Assembly: GCF_001730305.1 (NCBI RefSeq)
Contig: NZ_MIJY01000004.1
Span: 1-64,000, forward strand
Source of the DNA: Enterococcus termitis
Lineage (GTDB): Bacteria > Bacillota > Bacilli > Lactobacillales > Enterococcaceae
Length of the DNA: 64,000 nucleotides
Direction of reading: 5' to 3'
Positions 37,159 through 46,481 of the stretch are shown here, piece after piece; within the stretch, counting starts at the first letter, position 1, and every line of letters begins with the position of its first letter. The position numbers were made by a program, and so were the translations under genes. The notes under the pieces were generated by a model. That model did not search any database. It was not told where the DNA came from and worked only from the letters and a program-made list of their open reading frames with translations.

Positions 37159-37914
37159 TTAGTTACTGTATAAAAGCGCAATACCATGCAAATCACAGAA
37201 ATCGATGTATTCTTGGGGAATCTCTTTTGTTGTGACGATTCCTCTGATACTTTCTAAAGGTGAATAAGTCAATAATGTTGAATGATCAAATTTTGAACGA
37301 TCTGCTAATAGATAAATCTCCTTCGTTCTTTGCACGATCATCTTTTTTATTCGATATTCCATCAAATCTGAATTGGTCAATCCACTTGTGATCGATACGC
37401 CAGTGGCTGCCATAAAGGCTTTATTTATGTTGTATCTGGTGACAACTGCTTCATCTTCAATTCCTACAAAGGAACGCGTGCTTCTCTTATAACTATTTCC
37501 GATGAGTATTAGTTGCACATTTTTCATTGCGGCTGCCAAGTTAATGATATCGAGATTGTTTGTTAACAGGGTAAAAGGGAGTTCAGAATCAACGTTCTGT
37601 AAAATCTGACTAGTCGTTGTTCCTGAATCGATATAAATTAAATCATTTTCTTCAATCAAAGTGGCTGCTTTTGCACCAATTTCTTCTTTTTCTTTTTGAT
37701 TATGAATCGTTCGGTTTTCAAAAGAGACGAGATTATTTTCTACATAGACAACTCCGCCATAAACCTTCTTCACCGTTCCACTTTTTTCCAATTCATTGAT
37801 ATCTCGACGAATCGTATTTTTAGAAACGTTGAATACGCGACACAGCTCATCAAGAGAGATACTTCCTTTTTGCTGAATGTGATTTTCAATTTGCTGAATA
37901 CGTTGTAATTTCAT
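37159..37914 (-). CDS. iolR: DeoR-family repressor of the inositol genes (IolR-like)
   Basis: 251 aa from the ATG at 37914, nine bases after AAAGG; an in-frame ATG at 37977 is rejected. DeoR helix-turn-helix at about 20-50 (SLDELCRVFNVSKNTIRRDI) and the sugar-phosphate sensor domain (NDLIYIDSGTTTSQIL, ATGVSITSGLTNSDLMEYRIKKMI, LLADRSKFDHSTL). Divergent from iolA, with five matches to the Bacillus IolR consensus in the shared region. In Bacillus the effector is DKG-6-phosphate, made by IolC; the same is inferred here. Confidence 0.88.
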   Translation of the reverse strand: MKLQRIQQIENHIQQKGSISLDELCRVFNVSKNTIRRDINELEKSGTVKKVYGGVVYVENNLVSFENRTIHNQKEKEEIGAKAATLIEENDLIYIDSGTTTSQILQNVDSELPFTLLTNNLDIINLAAAMKNVQLILIGNSYKRSTRSFVGIEDEAVVTRYNINKAFMAATGVSITSGLTNSDLMEYRIKKMIVQRTKEIYLLADRSKFDHSTLLTYSPLESIRGIVTTKEIPQEYIDFCDLHGIALLYSN

Positions 37915-37981
37915 TTGCAGTAACCTTTCCACTTCGTGTATTAAATTCACTATAACATATGACCTTAATGTTATCAAGAAG

Positions 37982-38162
37982 TGACCAAGAAAGGTGGGTT
38001 TTTACTCATGATTTGCATTTTTCAAACTGTTTTTTCATAAAAGTAAATAAGAAATAACCAAAAAAGATCGAAAAATAACCAAAAATAGATTGACTAATTG
38101 AAAGTGCAACTGTACAATGTAATCAAAAGTTCACCAAATATAATCAACATATGATCAAAAAT
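37982..38162. promoter_or_regulatory. Five IolR-type operator boxes
   Basis: Matches to the Bacillus consensus WRAYCAADARD: TGACCAAGAAA (37982), TAACCAAAAAA (38055), TAACCAAAAAT (38076), TAATCAAAAGT (38120) and TGATCAAAAAT (38152), all in the same orientation. The second and third are 21 bases apart. The fourth lies directly after the -10 of the iol promoter. Confidence 0.75.
38090..38118 (+). promoter_or_regulatory. iol operon promoter
   Basis: TTGACT (38090-38095), 17-base spacer, TACAAT (38113-38118), flanked on both sides by IolR-type boxes. Confidence 0.78.
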
Positions 38163-38191
38163 GTTCCTAATAAAGCTCGGAGGATGAGTAG

Positions 38192-39652
38192 ATGACAGAA
38201 ATACGAAAATTGAAGAATTATATTGGCGGAAAATGGCTTGATAGCCGTACAGAAGCGTATGAGAAAGTGTACAATCCCGCTACAACAGAAGTCCTGTGTG
38301 AAGTACCGCTTTCTACAAAAGAAGATTTAGATGCGGCTGTGGAAAATGCAAAAGCTGCATTTGAAACATGGAAGCAACTCGCTGTACCGCGTCGTGCTAG
38401 AATCTTGTTTAGCTATCAGCAATTGCTCATAAAGCATAAAGAAGAGCTTGCTCGTTTGATTACTATCGAAAATGGAAAAAATCTCAGTGAGGCTTTAGGA
38501 GAAGTACAAAGGGGAATTGAGAATGTAGAATTCGCTGCCGGCACGCCAACCCTGATGATGGGCGATTCTTTGGCATCGATAGCAACTGATGTAGAAGCGG
38601 TCAATTATCGTTATCCGCTTGGTGTCGTTGCTGGAATCACCCCCTTCAATTTTCCAATGATGGTTCCTTGTTGGATGTTTCCGCTGGCCATTGCATGTGG
38701 GAATAGTTTTATATTAAAACCTTCAGAAAGAACGCCTTTATTAACAGAACGATTAGTTGAATTATTTACGGAAGCAGGATTACCACCTGGCGTATTCAAC
38801 GTTGTTTATGGGGCGCATGATATCGTGAATGGCATTTTAGAGCATCCAGAAATTAAAGCGATTTCATTCGTAGGCTCTAAGCCGGTTGGTGAGTATGTGT
38901 ACGCTCAAGGTAGTAAGTACTTGAAAAGAGTTCAAGCATTGACTGGAGCAAAAAATCATTCCATCGTTTTAAAAGATGCGGATTTAGATGATGCGGTCAC
39001 AAACATCGTCTCTGCTGCATTTGGTTCTGCGGGTGAGCGATGTATGGCCTGTGCGGTAGTAACCGTTGAGGACGCAGTAGCAGATGCTTTTATTGAAAAG
39101 TTAAAGGTAAAATCAGCCAATATAAAAATTGGCAACGGACTAGAAGATGGCGTATTTTTAGGTCCAGTTATTCGTGAAGAAAATCAAAAGCGAGCAATGG
39201 ATTATATCGAAAAGGGATTGCAGGAAGGGGCGACTTTGATAGCGGATGGGCGAAAAAATGTGCCTGAAGCTGGCTATTTTATAGGACCGACGATTTTTGA
39301 TGACGTGACAACCGAAATGACAATTTGGCAAGATGAAATTTTTGCCCCTGTTCTTTCTATCATTAGAGTGAAAAACCTAGAAGAAGCTGTTCATGTAGCG
39401 AATCAATCAGAATTTGCTAACGGCGCGTGTTTGTTCACGAATAATGCCTCGGCGATCCGCTATTTTAGAGAAACGATCGATGCAGGAATGCTGGGAATCA
39501 ATTTAGGCGTACCAGCACCAATGGCGTTTTTCCCGTTTTCGGGTTGGAAATCTTCTTTTTACGGTACTCTTCATGCCAACGGAAAAGATGGTCTAGATTT
39601 TTATACACGGAAAAAAGTAGTGACAGCTCGTTATCCCAAAGCAAATATATAA
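38192..39652 (+). CDS. iolA: Methylmalonate-/malonate-semialdehyde dehydrogenase (CoA-acylating)
   Basis: 486 aa. Opening [13 protein letters not shown] and [16 protein letters not shown]-binding [16 protein letters not shown]; the LTGAKNH segment that replaces the usual ALDH catalytic Glu; and nucleophile Cys in SAGERCMA. These features define the CoA-dependent MMSDH group. In inositol breakdown it turns malonic semialdehyde into acetyl-CoA and CO2. First gene of the rightward iol operon, behind GGAGG. Confidence 0.95.
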   Translation: MTEIRKLKNYIGGKWLDSRTEAYEKVYNPATTEVLCEVPLSTKEDLDAAVENAKAAFETWKQLAVPRRARILFSYQQLLIKHKEELARLITIENGKNLSEALGEVQRGIENVEFAAGTPTLMMGDSLASIATDVEAVNYRYPLGVVAGITPFNFPMMVPCWMFPLAIACGNSFILKPSERTPLLTERLVELFTEAGLPPGVFNVVYGAHDIVNGILEHPEIKAISFVGSKPVGEYVYAQGSKYLKRVQALTGAKNHSIVLKDADLDDAVTNIVSAAFGSAGERCMACAVVTVEDAVADAFIEKLKVKSANIKIGNGLEDGVFLGPVIREENQKRAMDYIEKGLQEGATLIADGRKNVPEAGYFIGPTIFDDVTTEMTIWQDEIFAPVLSIIRVKNLEEAVHVANQSEFANGACLFTNNASAIRYFRETIDAGMLGINLGVPAPMAFFPFSGWKSSFYGTLHANGKDGLDFYTRKKVVTARYPKANI

Positions 39653-39671
39653 AAGAAAAGAGGAAGTAAAA

Positions 39672-40490
39672 ATGGCTCATTTAAAATACACGCCTGTTCC
39701 GCGAATGCTAGCTAAAGGTGTTACTTTGCTTCAACAGATCGACAGCCAGAATACTTCACTTCACTACATTGAATTAAAAGTAATGAAGCTTTCAGCTGAA
39801 AGTAGCTATCAAGAATCATTAGGGGAAAAGGAAGTTTGTGTTGTTGCTTTGACCGGAAAAATTACAGTGACAGATGGCGAAAAGCAGTTCAGTGATTTAG
39901 GTACGAGAAAAAGTGTATTCGAAAAAATCCCGACAGATAGTGTCTATATATCAATTAAACAAACGTTCAAAATTTCAGCGGTGACCGAAGCAGTGGTTGT
40001 TTTGTGTTATGCACCATCTGATAAGAAAAAGACGACAACGTTGATTAAAGCATCAGACAACACGATTGAACATCGAGGAGTCCAACAAAATAAACGACTG
40101 GTTCACAACATTCTGCCGGATACTTGTTCGATTGCAGACCGATTATTGGTTGTTGAAGTCTTTACTGATGGAGGAAATTGGTCGAGTTATCCACCTCATA
40201 AACATGATCAAGACGATTTGCCTCGTGAATCGCTATTAGAAGAAACCTATTATCACGAAATGAATCCTAGACAAGGGTTTGTTTTTCAACGAGTGTATAC
40301 AGACGATCGGCTATTAGATGAAACGATGACGGTGGAAAATGGCGATGTAGTTGTTGTACCGAAGGGCTATCATCCGGTAGGTGTTCCTGATGGTTATGAT
40401 TCGTATTATCTGAATGTCATGGCGGGTCCGTTACGGAAATGGCAATTTCATAATGACCCAGCTCATGAATGGTTATTAGATAGAAAATGA
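39672..40490 (+). CDS. iolB: 5-deoxy-glucuronate isomerase
   Basis: 272 aa, bicupin. The diagnostic metal site is WSSYPPHKHD, with a Glu-rich motif ESLLEETYYHEMNPRQGF and VVVPKGYHPVGVPDGYDSYYLNVMAGP. It isomerises 5-deoxy-D-glucuronate to 2-deoxy-5-keto-gluconate, the IolC substrate. The gap from iolA is 19 bases. Confidence 0.95.
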   Translation: MAHLKYTPVPRMLAKGVTLLQQIDSQNTSLHYIELKVMKLSAESSYQESLGEKEVCVVALTGKITVTDGEKQFSDLGTRKSVFEKIPTDSVYISIKQTFKISAVTEAVVVLCYAPSDKKKTTTLIKASDNTIEHRGVQQNKRLVHNILPDTCSIADRLLVVEVFTDGGNWSSYPPHKHDQDDLPRESLLEETYYHEMNPRQGFVFQRVYTDDRLLDETMTVENGDVVVVPKGYHPVGVPDGYDSYYLNVMAGPLRKWQFHNDPAHEWLLDRK

Positions 40491-40509
40491 AAAAAGTGGA
40501 GGAATAGAG

Positions 40510-41469
40510 ATGGCAAAGAGATTTGATATCATTGCTTTAGGTCGAGCATGCATTGATTTGAATGCTGTGGAATACAACCGTCCGATGGAAGAAACGATAA
40601 CATTTAAAAAATATGTGGGTGGTTCGCCAGCAAATATCGCCATTGGTAGTGCTAGATTAGGCGCAAAAGTTGGTTTTATTGGAAAAATTTCTAATGACCA
40701 ACATGGTCGCTTTATTGAAAATTTTATGGCTGATGTTGGGATTGATACCAGTCAAATGATTGTGGATCAACATGAACACAAGTCAGGCTTGGCTTTTACA
40801 GAAATTAAAAGTCCGGAGGAATGTAGTATTTTGATGTACAGAGATCAAGTAGCTGATCTCTATTTGAAACCAGAAGAAGTTGACGAGCAGTATCTCAAAC
40901 AAACGGATCTTTTATTAATTTCTGGAACAGCATTGGCACAAAGCCCGTCTCGAGAAGCTGTTTTAAAAGCTATTTCTTATGCACGGAAAAATCAGATAAA
41001 GGTTGCATTTGAACTGGATTATCGACCGTATACATGGCAGACACCTGAAGAAGTGTCTATCTACTATTCGATCATTGCAGAACATGCGGATATCGTGATT
41101 GGAACAAGAGATGAATACGATGAAATGGAAGGTAAATCAGGTGGAACCAACCAAGAGACGACCAATTATTTATTCCAACACCGTCCAGAGTTGATTGTCA
41201 TAAAACATGGAGTAAAAGGTTCTTATGCATATACCAAAGATGGCGCGATCTATCAAGCGGGCTCGTATAAAACAAAAGTACTAAAGACTTTTGGTGCGGG
41301 TGATTCTTATGCAGCGGCCTTTTTATATGCATTAAGTAATGGGAAAGATATCGAAACAGCATTGAAATACGGCAGTGCTTCAGCGGCGATAGTGGTAAGT
41401 AAGCATAGTTCTTCAGAAGCAATGCCGACCGTACAAGAAATCGAACAATTAATTGCAGCACAATCTTGA
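40510..41469 (+). CDS. iolC: 5-dehydro-2-deoxygluconokinase
   Basis: 319 aa, PfkB family: FKKYVGGSPANIAIGSARLG near the N-terminus and FGAGDSYAAAFLYAL with the catalytic Asp near the C-terminus. ALGRACIDLNAVEYN is typical of IolC. It phosphorylates DKG to DKG-6-phosphate, the known inducer of Bacillus IolR. GGAGG precedes the ATG. Confidence 0.95.
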   Translation: MAKRFDIIALGRACIDLNAVEYNRPMEETITFKKYVGGSPANIAIGSARLGAKVGFIGKISNDQHGRFIENFMADVGIDTSQMIVDQHEHKSGLAFTEIKSPEECSILMYRDQVADLYLKPEEVDEQYLKQTDLLLISGTALAQSPSREAVLKAISYARKNQIKVAFELDYRPYTWQTPEEVSIYYSIIAEHADIVIGTRDEYDEMEGKSGGTNQETTNYLFQHRPELIVIKHGVKGSYAYTKDGAIYQAGSYKTKVLKTFGAGDSYAAAFLYALSNGKDIETALKYGSASAAIVVSKHSSSEAMPTVQEIEQLIAAQS

Positions 41470-41490
41470 TAGAAGTAAGGTGAAAAATGA

Positions 41491-43404
41491 ATGGTAAAAA
41501 CAATTCGATTAACCACAGCACAAGCACTCGTCAAATTTTTAAAGCAACAATATATTCATGTGGATGGAGAGGAATTTCCTTTTGTTGAAGGGATCTTTAC
41601 TATTTTTGGACACGGAAATGTTTTGGGAATCGGACAAGCTCTTGAAGAAAACCCTGGACATTTAAAGGTCATACAAGGGAAAAACGAGCAAGGAATGACA
41701 CATGCAGCAGTTGCATACAGTCGGCAAATGTTACGACAGAAAATTTTTGCCGTCACGGCTTCTGCCGGACCAGGCTCGGCGAATATGATCACTGCTGCTG
41801 CGACAGCTTTTGCCAATAATATTCCAGTGCTGATATTACCGGCAGATACTTTTGCAACAAGGCAGCCAGATCCCGTTTTGCAACAATTAGAGCACGAGAC
41901 AAGCGCTGCTGTAACAACAAATGATGCCTTTAAAGCAGTGTCGAAATATTGGGATCGTATTCAGCGGCCAGAGCAGTTGATGAGTAGCTTATTGAGAGCG
42001 TTTGAAGTGATGACAAATCCAGCGACAGCAGGGCCGGCAACGATTTGTATTGCTCAAGATACAGAAGCGGAAGCGTACGATTATCCAGAAACATTTTTTG
42101 AAAAGAGAATTCACTATTTGAATCGTTTGCTTCCAACGGAACGAGAGTTAAAAGGTGCGGTCGATAGAATCAAAGCAAGTAAAAAGCCTGTGATTATCGT
42201 TGGTGGCGGAGCTAAGTATTCTGAAGCGCGCGAAATTTTGATGGCATTATCTAGTCGATGCGGGATTCCATTAGTAGAAACACATGCTGGAAAATCCACA
42301 GTGGAAGCTAGTTTCGAAAATAATTTAGGCGGCACAGGTGTTTTGGGTACGTTAGCTGCGAATAAAGCAATCCGACAGGCGGACCTGATTATCGGTATTG
42401 GTACACGCTACACAGATTTTACGACGTCTTCAAAAACAGCATTCAATTATGAACAGACGAAGTTTTTAAATATCAACGTAAACCGGATGCAAGCGTATAA
42501 GTTTGATGCTTTTCAAGTGATCGGTGATGCTAAAGCAACGATAGAGAAGTTATTTCCTTTGTTAGCGGACTATCAAGCGACATTTGGAAAGACGATCCAG
42601 CAGCTAAAGACAGAATGGTATCTTGAAAGAGAACGATTAGGAAAAACTGCGTTCACAAGAGAACATTTTGTACCAGAAATCGCTGGACAATTTACACAAG
42701 AAATCTTTAACGAGTATGCGGACGTACTTCATACTGAGTTCACTCAATCAACGGCATTTCTGACCATTAATGAAGTGGTGGCAGACGACAGCATAGCGAT
42801 CGCATCTGCCGGGTCGCTGCCAGGAGATATGCAGCGCTTGTGGCATGCTGAGGTGCCGAACACGTATCATTTGGAATATGGCTATTCTTGCATGGGCTAT
42901 GAAATTGGTGGTGCTTTAGGCGTGAAACTAGCGAATCCAACCCAAGAAGTCTATGCGATGGTAGGAGACGGAAGCTTTTTGATGCTGCATTCAGAGTTGG
43001 TCACAGCATTACAGTACAATCAAAAAATCAACATTATGCTATTCGATAATTCCGGATTCGGCTGTATCAATAATTTACAGATGTCAAATGGTAGTGGCAG
43101 CTATAAATGTGAGTTCAGAAATTACAATAACCAAATTATGACTATTGATTACGCCAAAGTAGCTGAAGCATATGGGGCAAAAGTCTATCGCGCCAATACG
43201 ACAGAAGAACTGATAGCAGCTTTGGAAGATGCCAAAAAACAAGAAAAGTCCACCTTGATAGAAATGAAGGTTCTGCCAAAGACGATGTCAGATGGCTATG
43301 ATAGCTGGTGGCATGTAGGTGTTGCGGAAGTATCGAAAAAAACTGAAGTGCATGAAGCGTATCTGAAAAGTCAGGAAATGCTGAAAAAGGCGAAAGAATA
43401 TTAA
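41491..43404 (+). CDS. iolD: 3D-(3,5/4)-trihydroxycyclohexane-1,2-dione hydrolase
   Basis: 637 aa, thiamine-diphosphate enzyme family with three domains. Conserved Glu region GIFTIFGHGNVLGIGQAL, ASAGPGSANMITAA, and the ThDP/Mg motif GDGSFLMLHSELVTALQYNQKINIMLFDN. It opens the ring of the inosose-derived diketone to 5-deoxyglucuronate. Length and motifs match IolD. AAGGTG precedes the ATG. Confidence 0.95.
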   Translation: MVKTIRLTTAQALVKFLKQQYIHVDGEEFPFVEGIFTIFGHGNVLGIGQALEENPGHLKVIQGKNEQGMTHAAVAYSRQMLRQKIFAVTASAGPGSANMITAAATAFANNIPVLILPADTFATRQPDPVLQQLEHETSAAVTTNDAFKAVSKYWDRIQRPEQLMSSLLRAFEVMTNPATAGPATICIAQDTEAEAYDYPETFFEKRIHYLNRLLPTERELKGAVDRIKASKKPVIIVGGGAKYSEAREILMALSSRCGIPLVETHAGKSTVEASFENNLGGTGVLGTLAANKAIRQADLIIGIGTRYTDFTTSSKTAFNYEQTKFLNINVNRMQAYKFDAFQVIGDAKATIEKLFPLLADYQATFGKTIQQLKTEWYLERERLGKTAFTREHFVPEIAGQFTQEIFNEYADVLHTEFTQSTAFLTINEVVADDSIAIASAGSLPGDMQRLWHAEVPNTYHLEYGYSCMGYEIGGALGVKLANPTQEVYAMVGDGSFLMLHSELVTALQYNQKINIMLFDNSGFGCINNLQMSNGSGSYKCEFRNYNNQIMTIDYAKVAEAYGAKVYRANTTEELIAALEDAKKQEKSTLIEMKVLPKTMSDGYDSWWHVGVAEVSKKTEVHEAYLKSQEMLKKAKEY

Positions 43405-43483
43405 AAAAACAATTTAGAAAAGGTTTGAATGAAACCGGATACAAAAAATCGAAGAATAAAAAATGAAAGCGGAGGTACAACGA

Positions 43484-44488
43484 ATGGATTTAAAAGTAGG
43501 CGTTATTGGAACGGGTGCGATTGGCATTGAACACATTAAACGGATCAACGAAAAAGTACAAGGGGCTTTTGTAACAGCAGTCTCCGATATAAATATCGAA
43601 CAAGCTAAAAACTTAGCAAGTGAAATCGATGCAGTCTTTTTTGAAAAAGGAGAAGAACTGATTGCCTCTTCAGATGTGGATATTGTAGTGGTTACATCAT
43701 GGGATCCTACGCATGAAAAATATGTACTAGAAGCTATCAAACATAAAAAGTATGTCTTCTGTGAAAAACCACTAGCAACGGATAGCGCTGGTTGTAAACG
43801 AATTGTTGATGCGGAAATCGCAGCCGGAAAAAAACTAGTTCAGGTTGGCTTTATGCGCAGATATGATCGTGGCTATATCGAGCTGAAACAAGCGATTGAA
43901 ACGAAAACGTTTGGAGAACCCTTGCTACTACATTGTGCCCATCGGAATCCAACGGCAGATAAAAACTATTTGACACCGATGGCGATCATCAATACAGGGA
44001 TTCACGAGATTGATGCTTTGCGTTGGCTATTACAGGAAGACTATGTTTCAGCACAAATGATTTTGCCGAAACAAACAAGCTATACTCATGAAAAATTGCA
44101 TGATCCACAAATACTGATTTTAGAAACAACGTCGGGTATTCATATCGACTTGGAAATTTTTGTCAACTGTCAATTTGGTTATGATATCAAATGTGATGTT
44201 GTTTGTGAGACGGGGGAAATTGGCTTAGAGGATCCAGCATATACGCATATGAAAGCCAAAGGCAAAAACTATACGAAGATTTCACCAGATTGGCAGACTC
44301 GTTTTGTCGAAGCCTATGATTATGAATTTGAGTTGTGGATTCGTTCGATTCAAGCTGGCGAATTTGCTGGGCCAACTGCTTGGGATGGCTATGTTGCCGC
44401 GGTCACGATGGACGCTTGCGGAAAAGCGAGAGAAACCGGAGAAAAAACGAACATCCAATTAGAAGCTTGTCCAGCGTTATACAAATAA
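43484..44488 (+). CDS. iolG: Inositol 2-dehydrogenase (Gfo/Idh/MocA family)
   Basis: 334 aa from the ATG at 43484, eight bases after GGAGG; an in-frame upstream ATG at 43463 is rejected. Rossmann motif GVIGTGAIGIEHI, catalytic lysine in CEKPLA, LVQVGFMRRYDRGY, and the active-site HEIDALRW. It oxidises myo-inositol to 2-keto-myo-inositol with NAD. A second paralogue follows 21 bases later. Confidence 0.93.
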   Translation: MDLKVGVIGTGAIGIEHIKRINEKVQGAFVTAVSDINIEQAKNLASEIDAVFFEKGEELIASSDVDIVVVTSWDPTHEKYVLEAIKHKKYVFCEKPLATDSAGCKRIVDAEIAAGKKLVQVGFMRRYDRGYIELKQAIETKTFGEPLLLHCAHRNPTADKNYLTPMAIINTGIHEIDALRWLLQEDYVSAQMILPKQTSYTHEKLHDPQILILETTSGIHIDLEIFVNCQFGYDIKCDVVCETGEIGLEDPAYTHMKAKGKNYTKISPDWQTRFVEAYDYEFELWIRSIQAGEFAGPTAWDGYVAAVTMDACGKARETGEKTNIQLEACPALYK

Positions 44489-44509
44489 ATTGATTGGAGG
44501 AGGAAATAA

Positions 44510-45538
44510 ATGGAGAAAATCAAGGTTGGGATTGTTGGCTTAGGACGTTTAGGGAAAGTGCATGCGGAAAATTTGGCAGAAAATGTGCAAGGCTGTGAAT
44601 TAGTTGCTGCTTGCAGTGTTGTTCAAGAAGAACTGGATTATGCGGTAGCAACCTTAGGGGTGAAAGAAACCTACAAAGACTATGCAGAAATGGTCAAAAG
44701 TCCAACATTGGACGCGATCTTCATCGTTTCGCCTTCAGGCTTTCACTGTGAACAGATCCAGCTGGCGATGAAACAGGGGAAACATGTTTTTAGTGAGAAA
44801 CCTATCGGGTTGGATTTAGCTGAAATCGAAGAAACACAAGCAATTGTTGGACGTTATCCAGATCAAGTCTTTATGTTAGGGTTCATGCGCCGTTATGACG
44901 ACTCATATCTATATGCCAAACAATTGGTTGAAGCAGGAGAACTTGGAGAACTGACCTTGATACGTTGTTATAGCATTGATCCAAGTTCAGGGATGGAAAG
45001 CTTTGTAAAATTTGCCGGAGCTAGTGATAGCGGAGGGATATTTATGGATATGTCCATTCATGATATTGATCTGATTCGCTGGTTCACTAAAAAAGAAGTT
45101 CATAAAGTTTGGGCTATCGGTAAAAATGCCGCTTATCCAGCCTTGGACAAGGTTGGTGAACTAGAAACGGGAATGGCGATGCTGCAATTGGAAAATCAGG
45201 GAATGGCGCTACTAGTTGCTGGAAGAAATTGTCAGCATGGCTATCATGTAGAAACAGAACTAATCGGTACAAAAGGGATGTTGCGGATCGCGGCGATACC
45301 TGAGAAAAATTTAGTAAGTGTTATGAACGAGGACGGAGTCGTTCGCGCTTGTTCCCAAGACTTTCCCGAGCGTTTCCGTGAAGCCTTTGTGAATGAAGCG
45401 CAAGAGTTTATTTCGTGCATTAAAGAAAAGCGCAAACCTGAAGTTTCTGCCTATGATGGTTTGCAGTCAACAAAAGTTGCATTAGCGTGCAAAGAAGCGT
45501 TCGAATCAAATGAACTTATTACTATTGAAGATAAATAA
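44510..45538 (+). CDS. Second Gfo/Idh/MocA dehydrogenase, probable inositol-isomer dehydrogenase
   Basis: 342 aa. Same architecture as the preceding IolG: GIVGLGRLGKVHAE, FSEKPIGLD with catalytic Lys, MLGFMRRYDDSY, and DMSIHDIDLIRW. The proteins differ widely outside the motifs. A scyllo-inositol or other isomer dehydrogenase is plausible (Bacillus has several IolG paralogues), or a 1-keto-inositol reductase; the sequence alone does not decide. It is in the iol operon between iolG and iolE. Confidence 0.88.
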   Translation: MEKIKVGIVGLGRLGKVHAENLAENVQGCELVAACSVVQEELDYAVATLGVKETYKDYAEMVKSPTLDAIFIVSPSGFHCEQIQLAMKQGKHVFSEKPIGLDLAEIEETQAIVGRYPDQVFMLGFMRRYDDSYLYAKQLVEAGELGELTLIRCYSIDPSSGMESFVKFAGASDSGGIFMDMSIHDIDLIRWFTKKEVHKVWAIGKNAAYPALDKVGELETGMAMLQLENQGMALLVAGRNCQHGYHVETELIGTKGMLRIAAIPEKNLVSVMNEDGVVRACSQDFPERFREAFVNEAQEFISCIKEKRKPEVSAYDGLQSTKVALACKEAFESNELITIEDK

Positions 45539-45563
45539 AAAGAAGTGAGGAGAGAACAAATTA

Positions 45564-46457
45564 ATGAGTAATCAAAAAATCCGTCTGGGCATAGCACCCA
45601 TCGCTTGGACTAATGATGACATGCCTGAATTAGGCAAAGAAAATACCTTTGAACAGTGTATTAGTGAAATGGCATTGGCAGGTTTTGTCGGAACAGAGAT
45701 TGGCAATAAGTATCCAAAAGATCCAGAAATATTGAGACCGTATCTTGATAGTCGCGGCTTGTCTGTTGCTAGTGCTTGGTTCAGCGCCTTTTTGACAACT
45801 AAACCTTATGAGGAAACCGAAACAGCATTTATTACACATATGAATTTTTTACATGCAATGGGCGCTAAGGTGATTGTCGTATCTGAGCAAGGGCATAGTG
45901 TGCAAGGACAAATGAAAACCTCGGTTTTTGCCGAAAAGCCTGTATTTTCTGAAGAAGAATGGAAGCTGTTGGCTGACGGGTTAGAACGGTTAGGTGAATT
46001 AGCTCAAGCTAAAGGGATGGCAATTGTTTATCACCATCATATGGGGACAGGGGTTCAGACGACGACTGAAATAGATCGCTTGATGACTATGACTGATCCC
46101 ACAAAAGTGTCATTGTTGTTTGATACCGGACATTTAGTATTCTCTGGAGAAGATCCAATCGAAATCTATCAAAAATACCAAGAACGAATCAAGCATATTC
46201 ATTTCAAAGACATTCGAGAAGCTGCAGCGAAACAAGTAAAAGAGACAAATCAAAGCTTCTTAAGCGCTGTTAAATCAGGCGTCTTTACGGTTCCTGGAGA
46301 TGGTATGATCGATTTTGCACCAATTTGGCATGAAATTGAAAAGAGCGGTTATAGTGGTTGGATTGTAGTAGAAGCCGAACAAGATCCAGCAAAAGCCAAC
46401 CCGTTTAACTATGCAGTGAAGGCGAGAAAATATATTCGTAAAATCACGAACATTTAA
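45564..46457 (+). CDS. iolE: Inosose dehydratase
   Basis: 297 aa, xylose-isomerase-like TIM barrel. N-terminal RLGIAPIAWTNDDMPELG is diagnostic; metal ligands occur in GTEIGNKYP, LLFDTGHLVFSGEDP, IKHIHFKDIR and VVEAEQDP. It dehydrates 2-keto-myo-inositol to the diketone cleaved by IolD. AGTGAGGAGAG precedes the ATG. Confidence 0.94.
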   Translation: MSNQKIRLGIAPIAWTNDDMPELGKENTFEQCISEMALAGFVGTEIGNKYPKDPEILRPYLDSRGLSVASAWFSAFLTTKPYEETETAFITHMNFLHAMGAKVIVVSEQGHSVQGQMKTSVFAEKPVFSEEEWKLLADGLERLGELAQAKGMAIVYHHHMGTGVQTTTEIDRLMTMTDPTKVSLLFDTGHLVFSGEDPIEIYQKYQERIKHIHFKDIREAAAKQVKETNQSFLSAVKSGVFTVPGDGMIDFAPIWHEIEKSGYSGWIVVEAEQDPAKANPFNYAVKARKYIRKITNI

Positions 46458-46481
46458 AATCTTGAAAAGGAGCGTAAAGAG

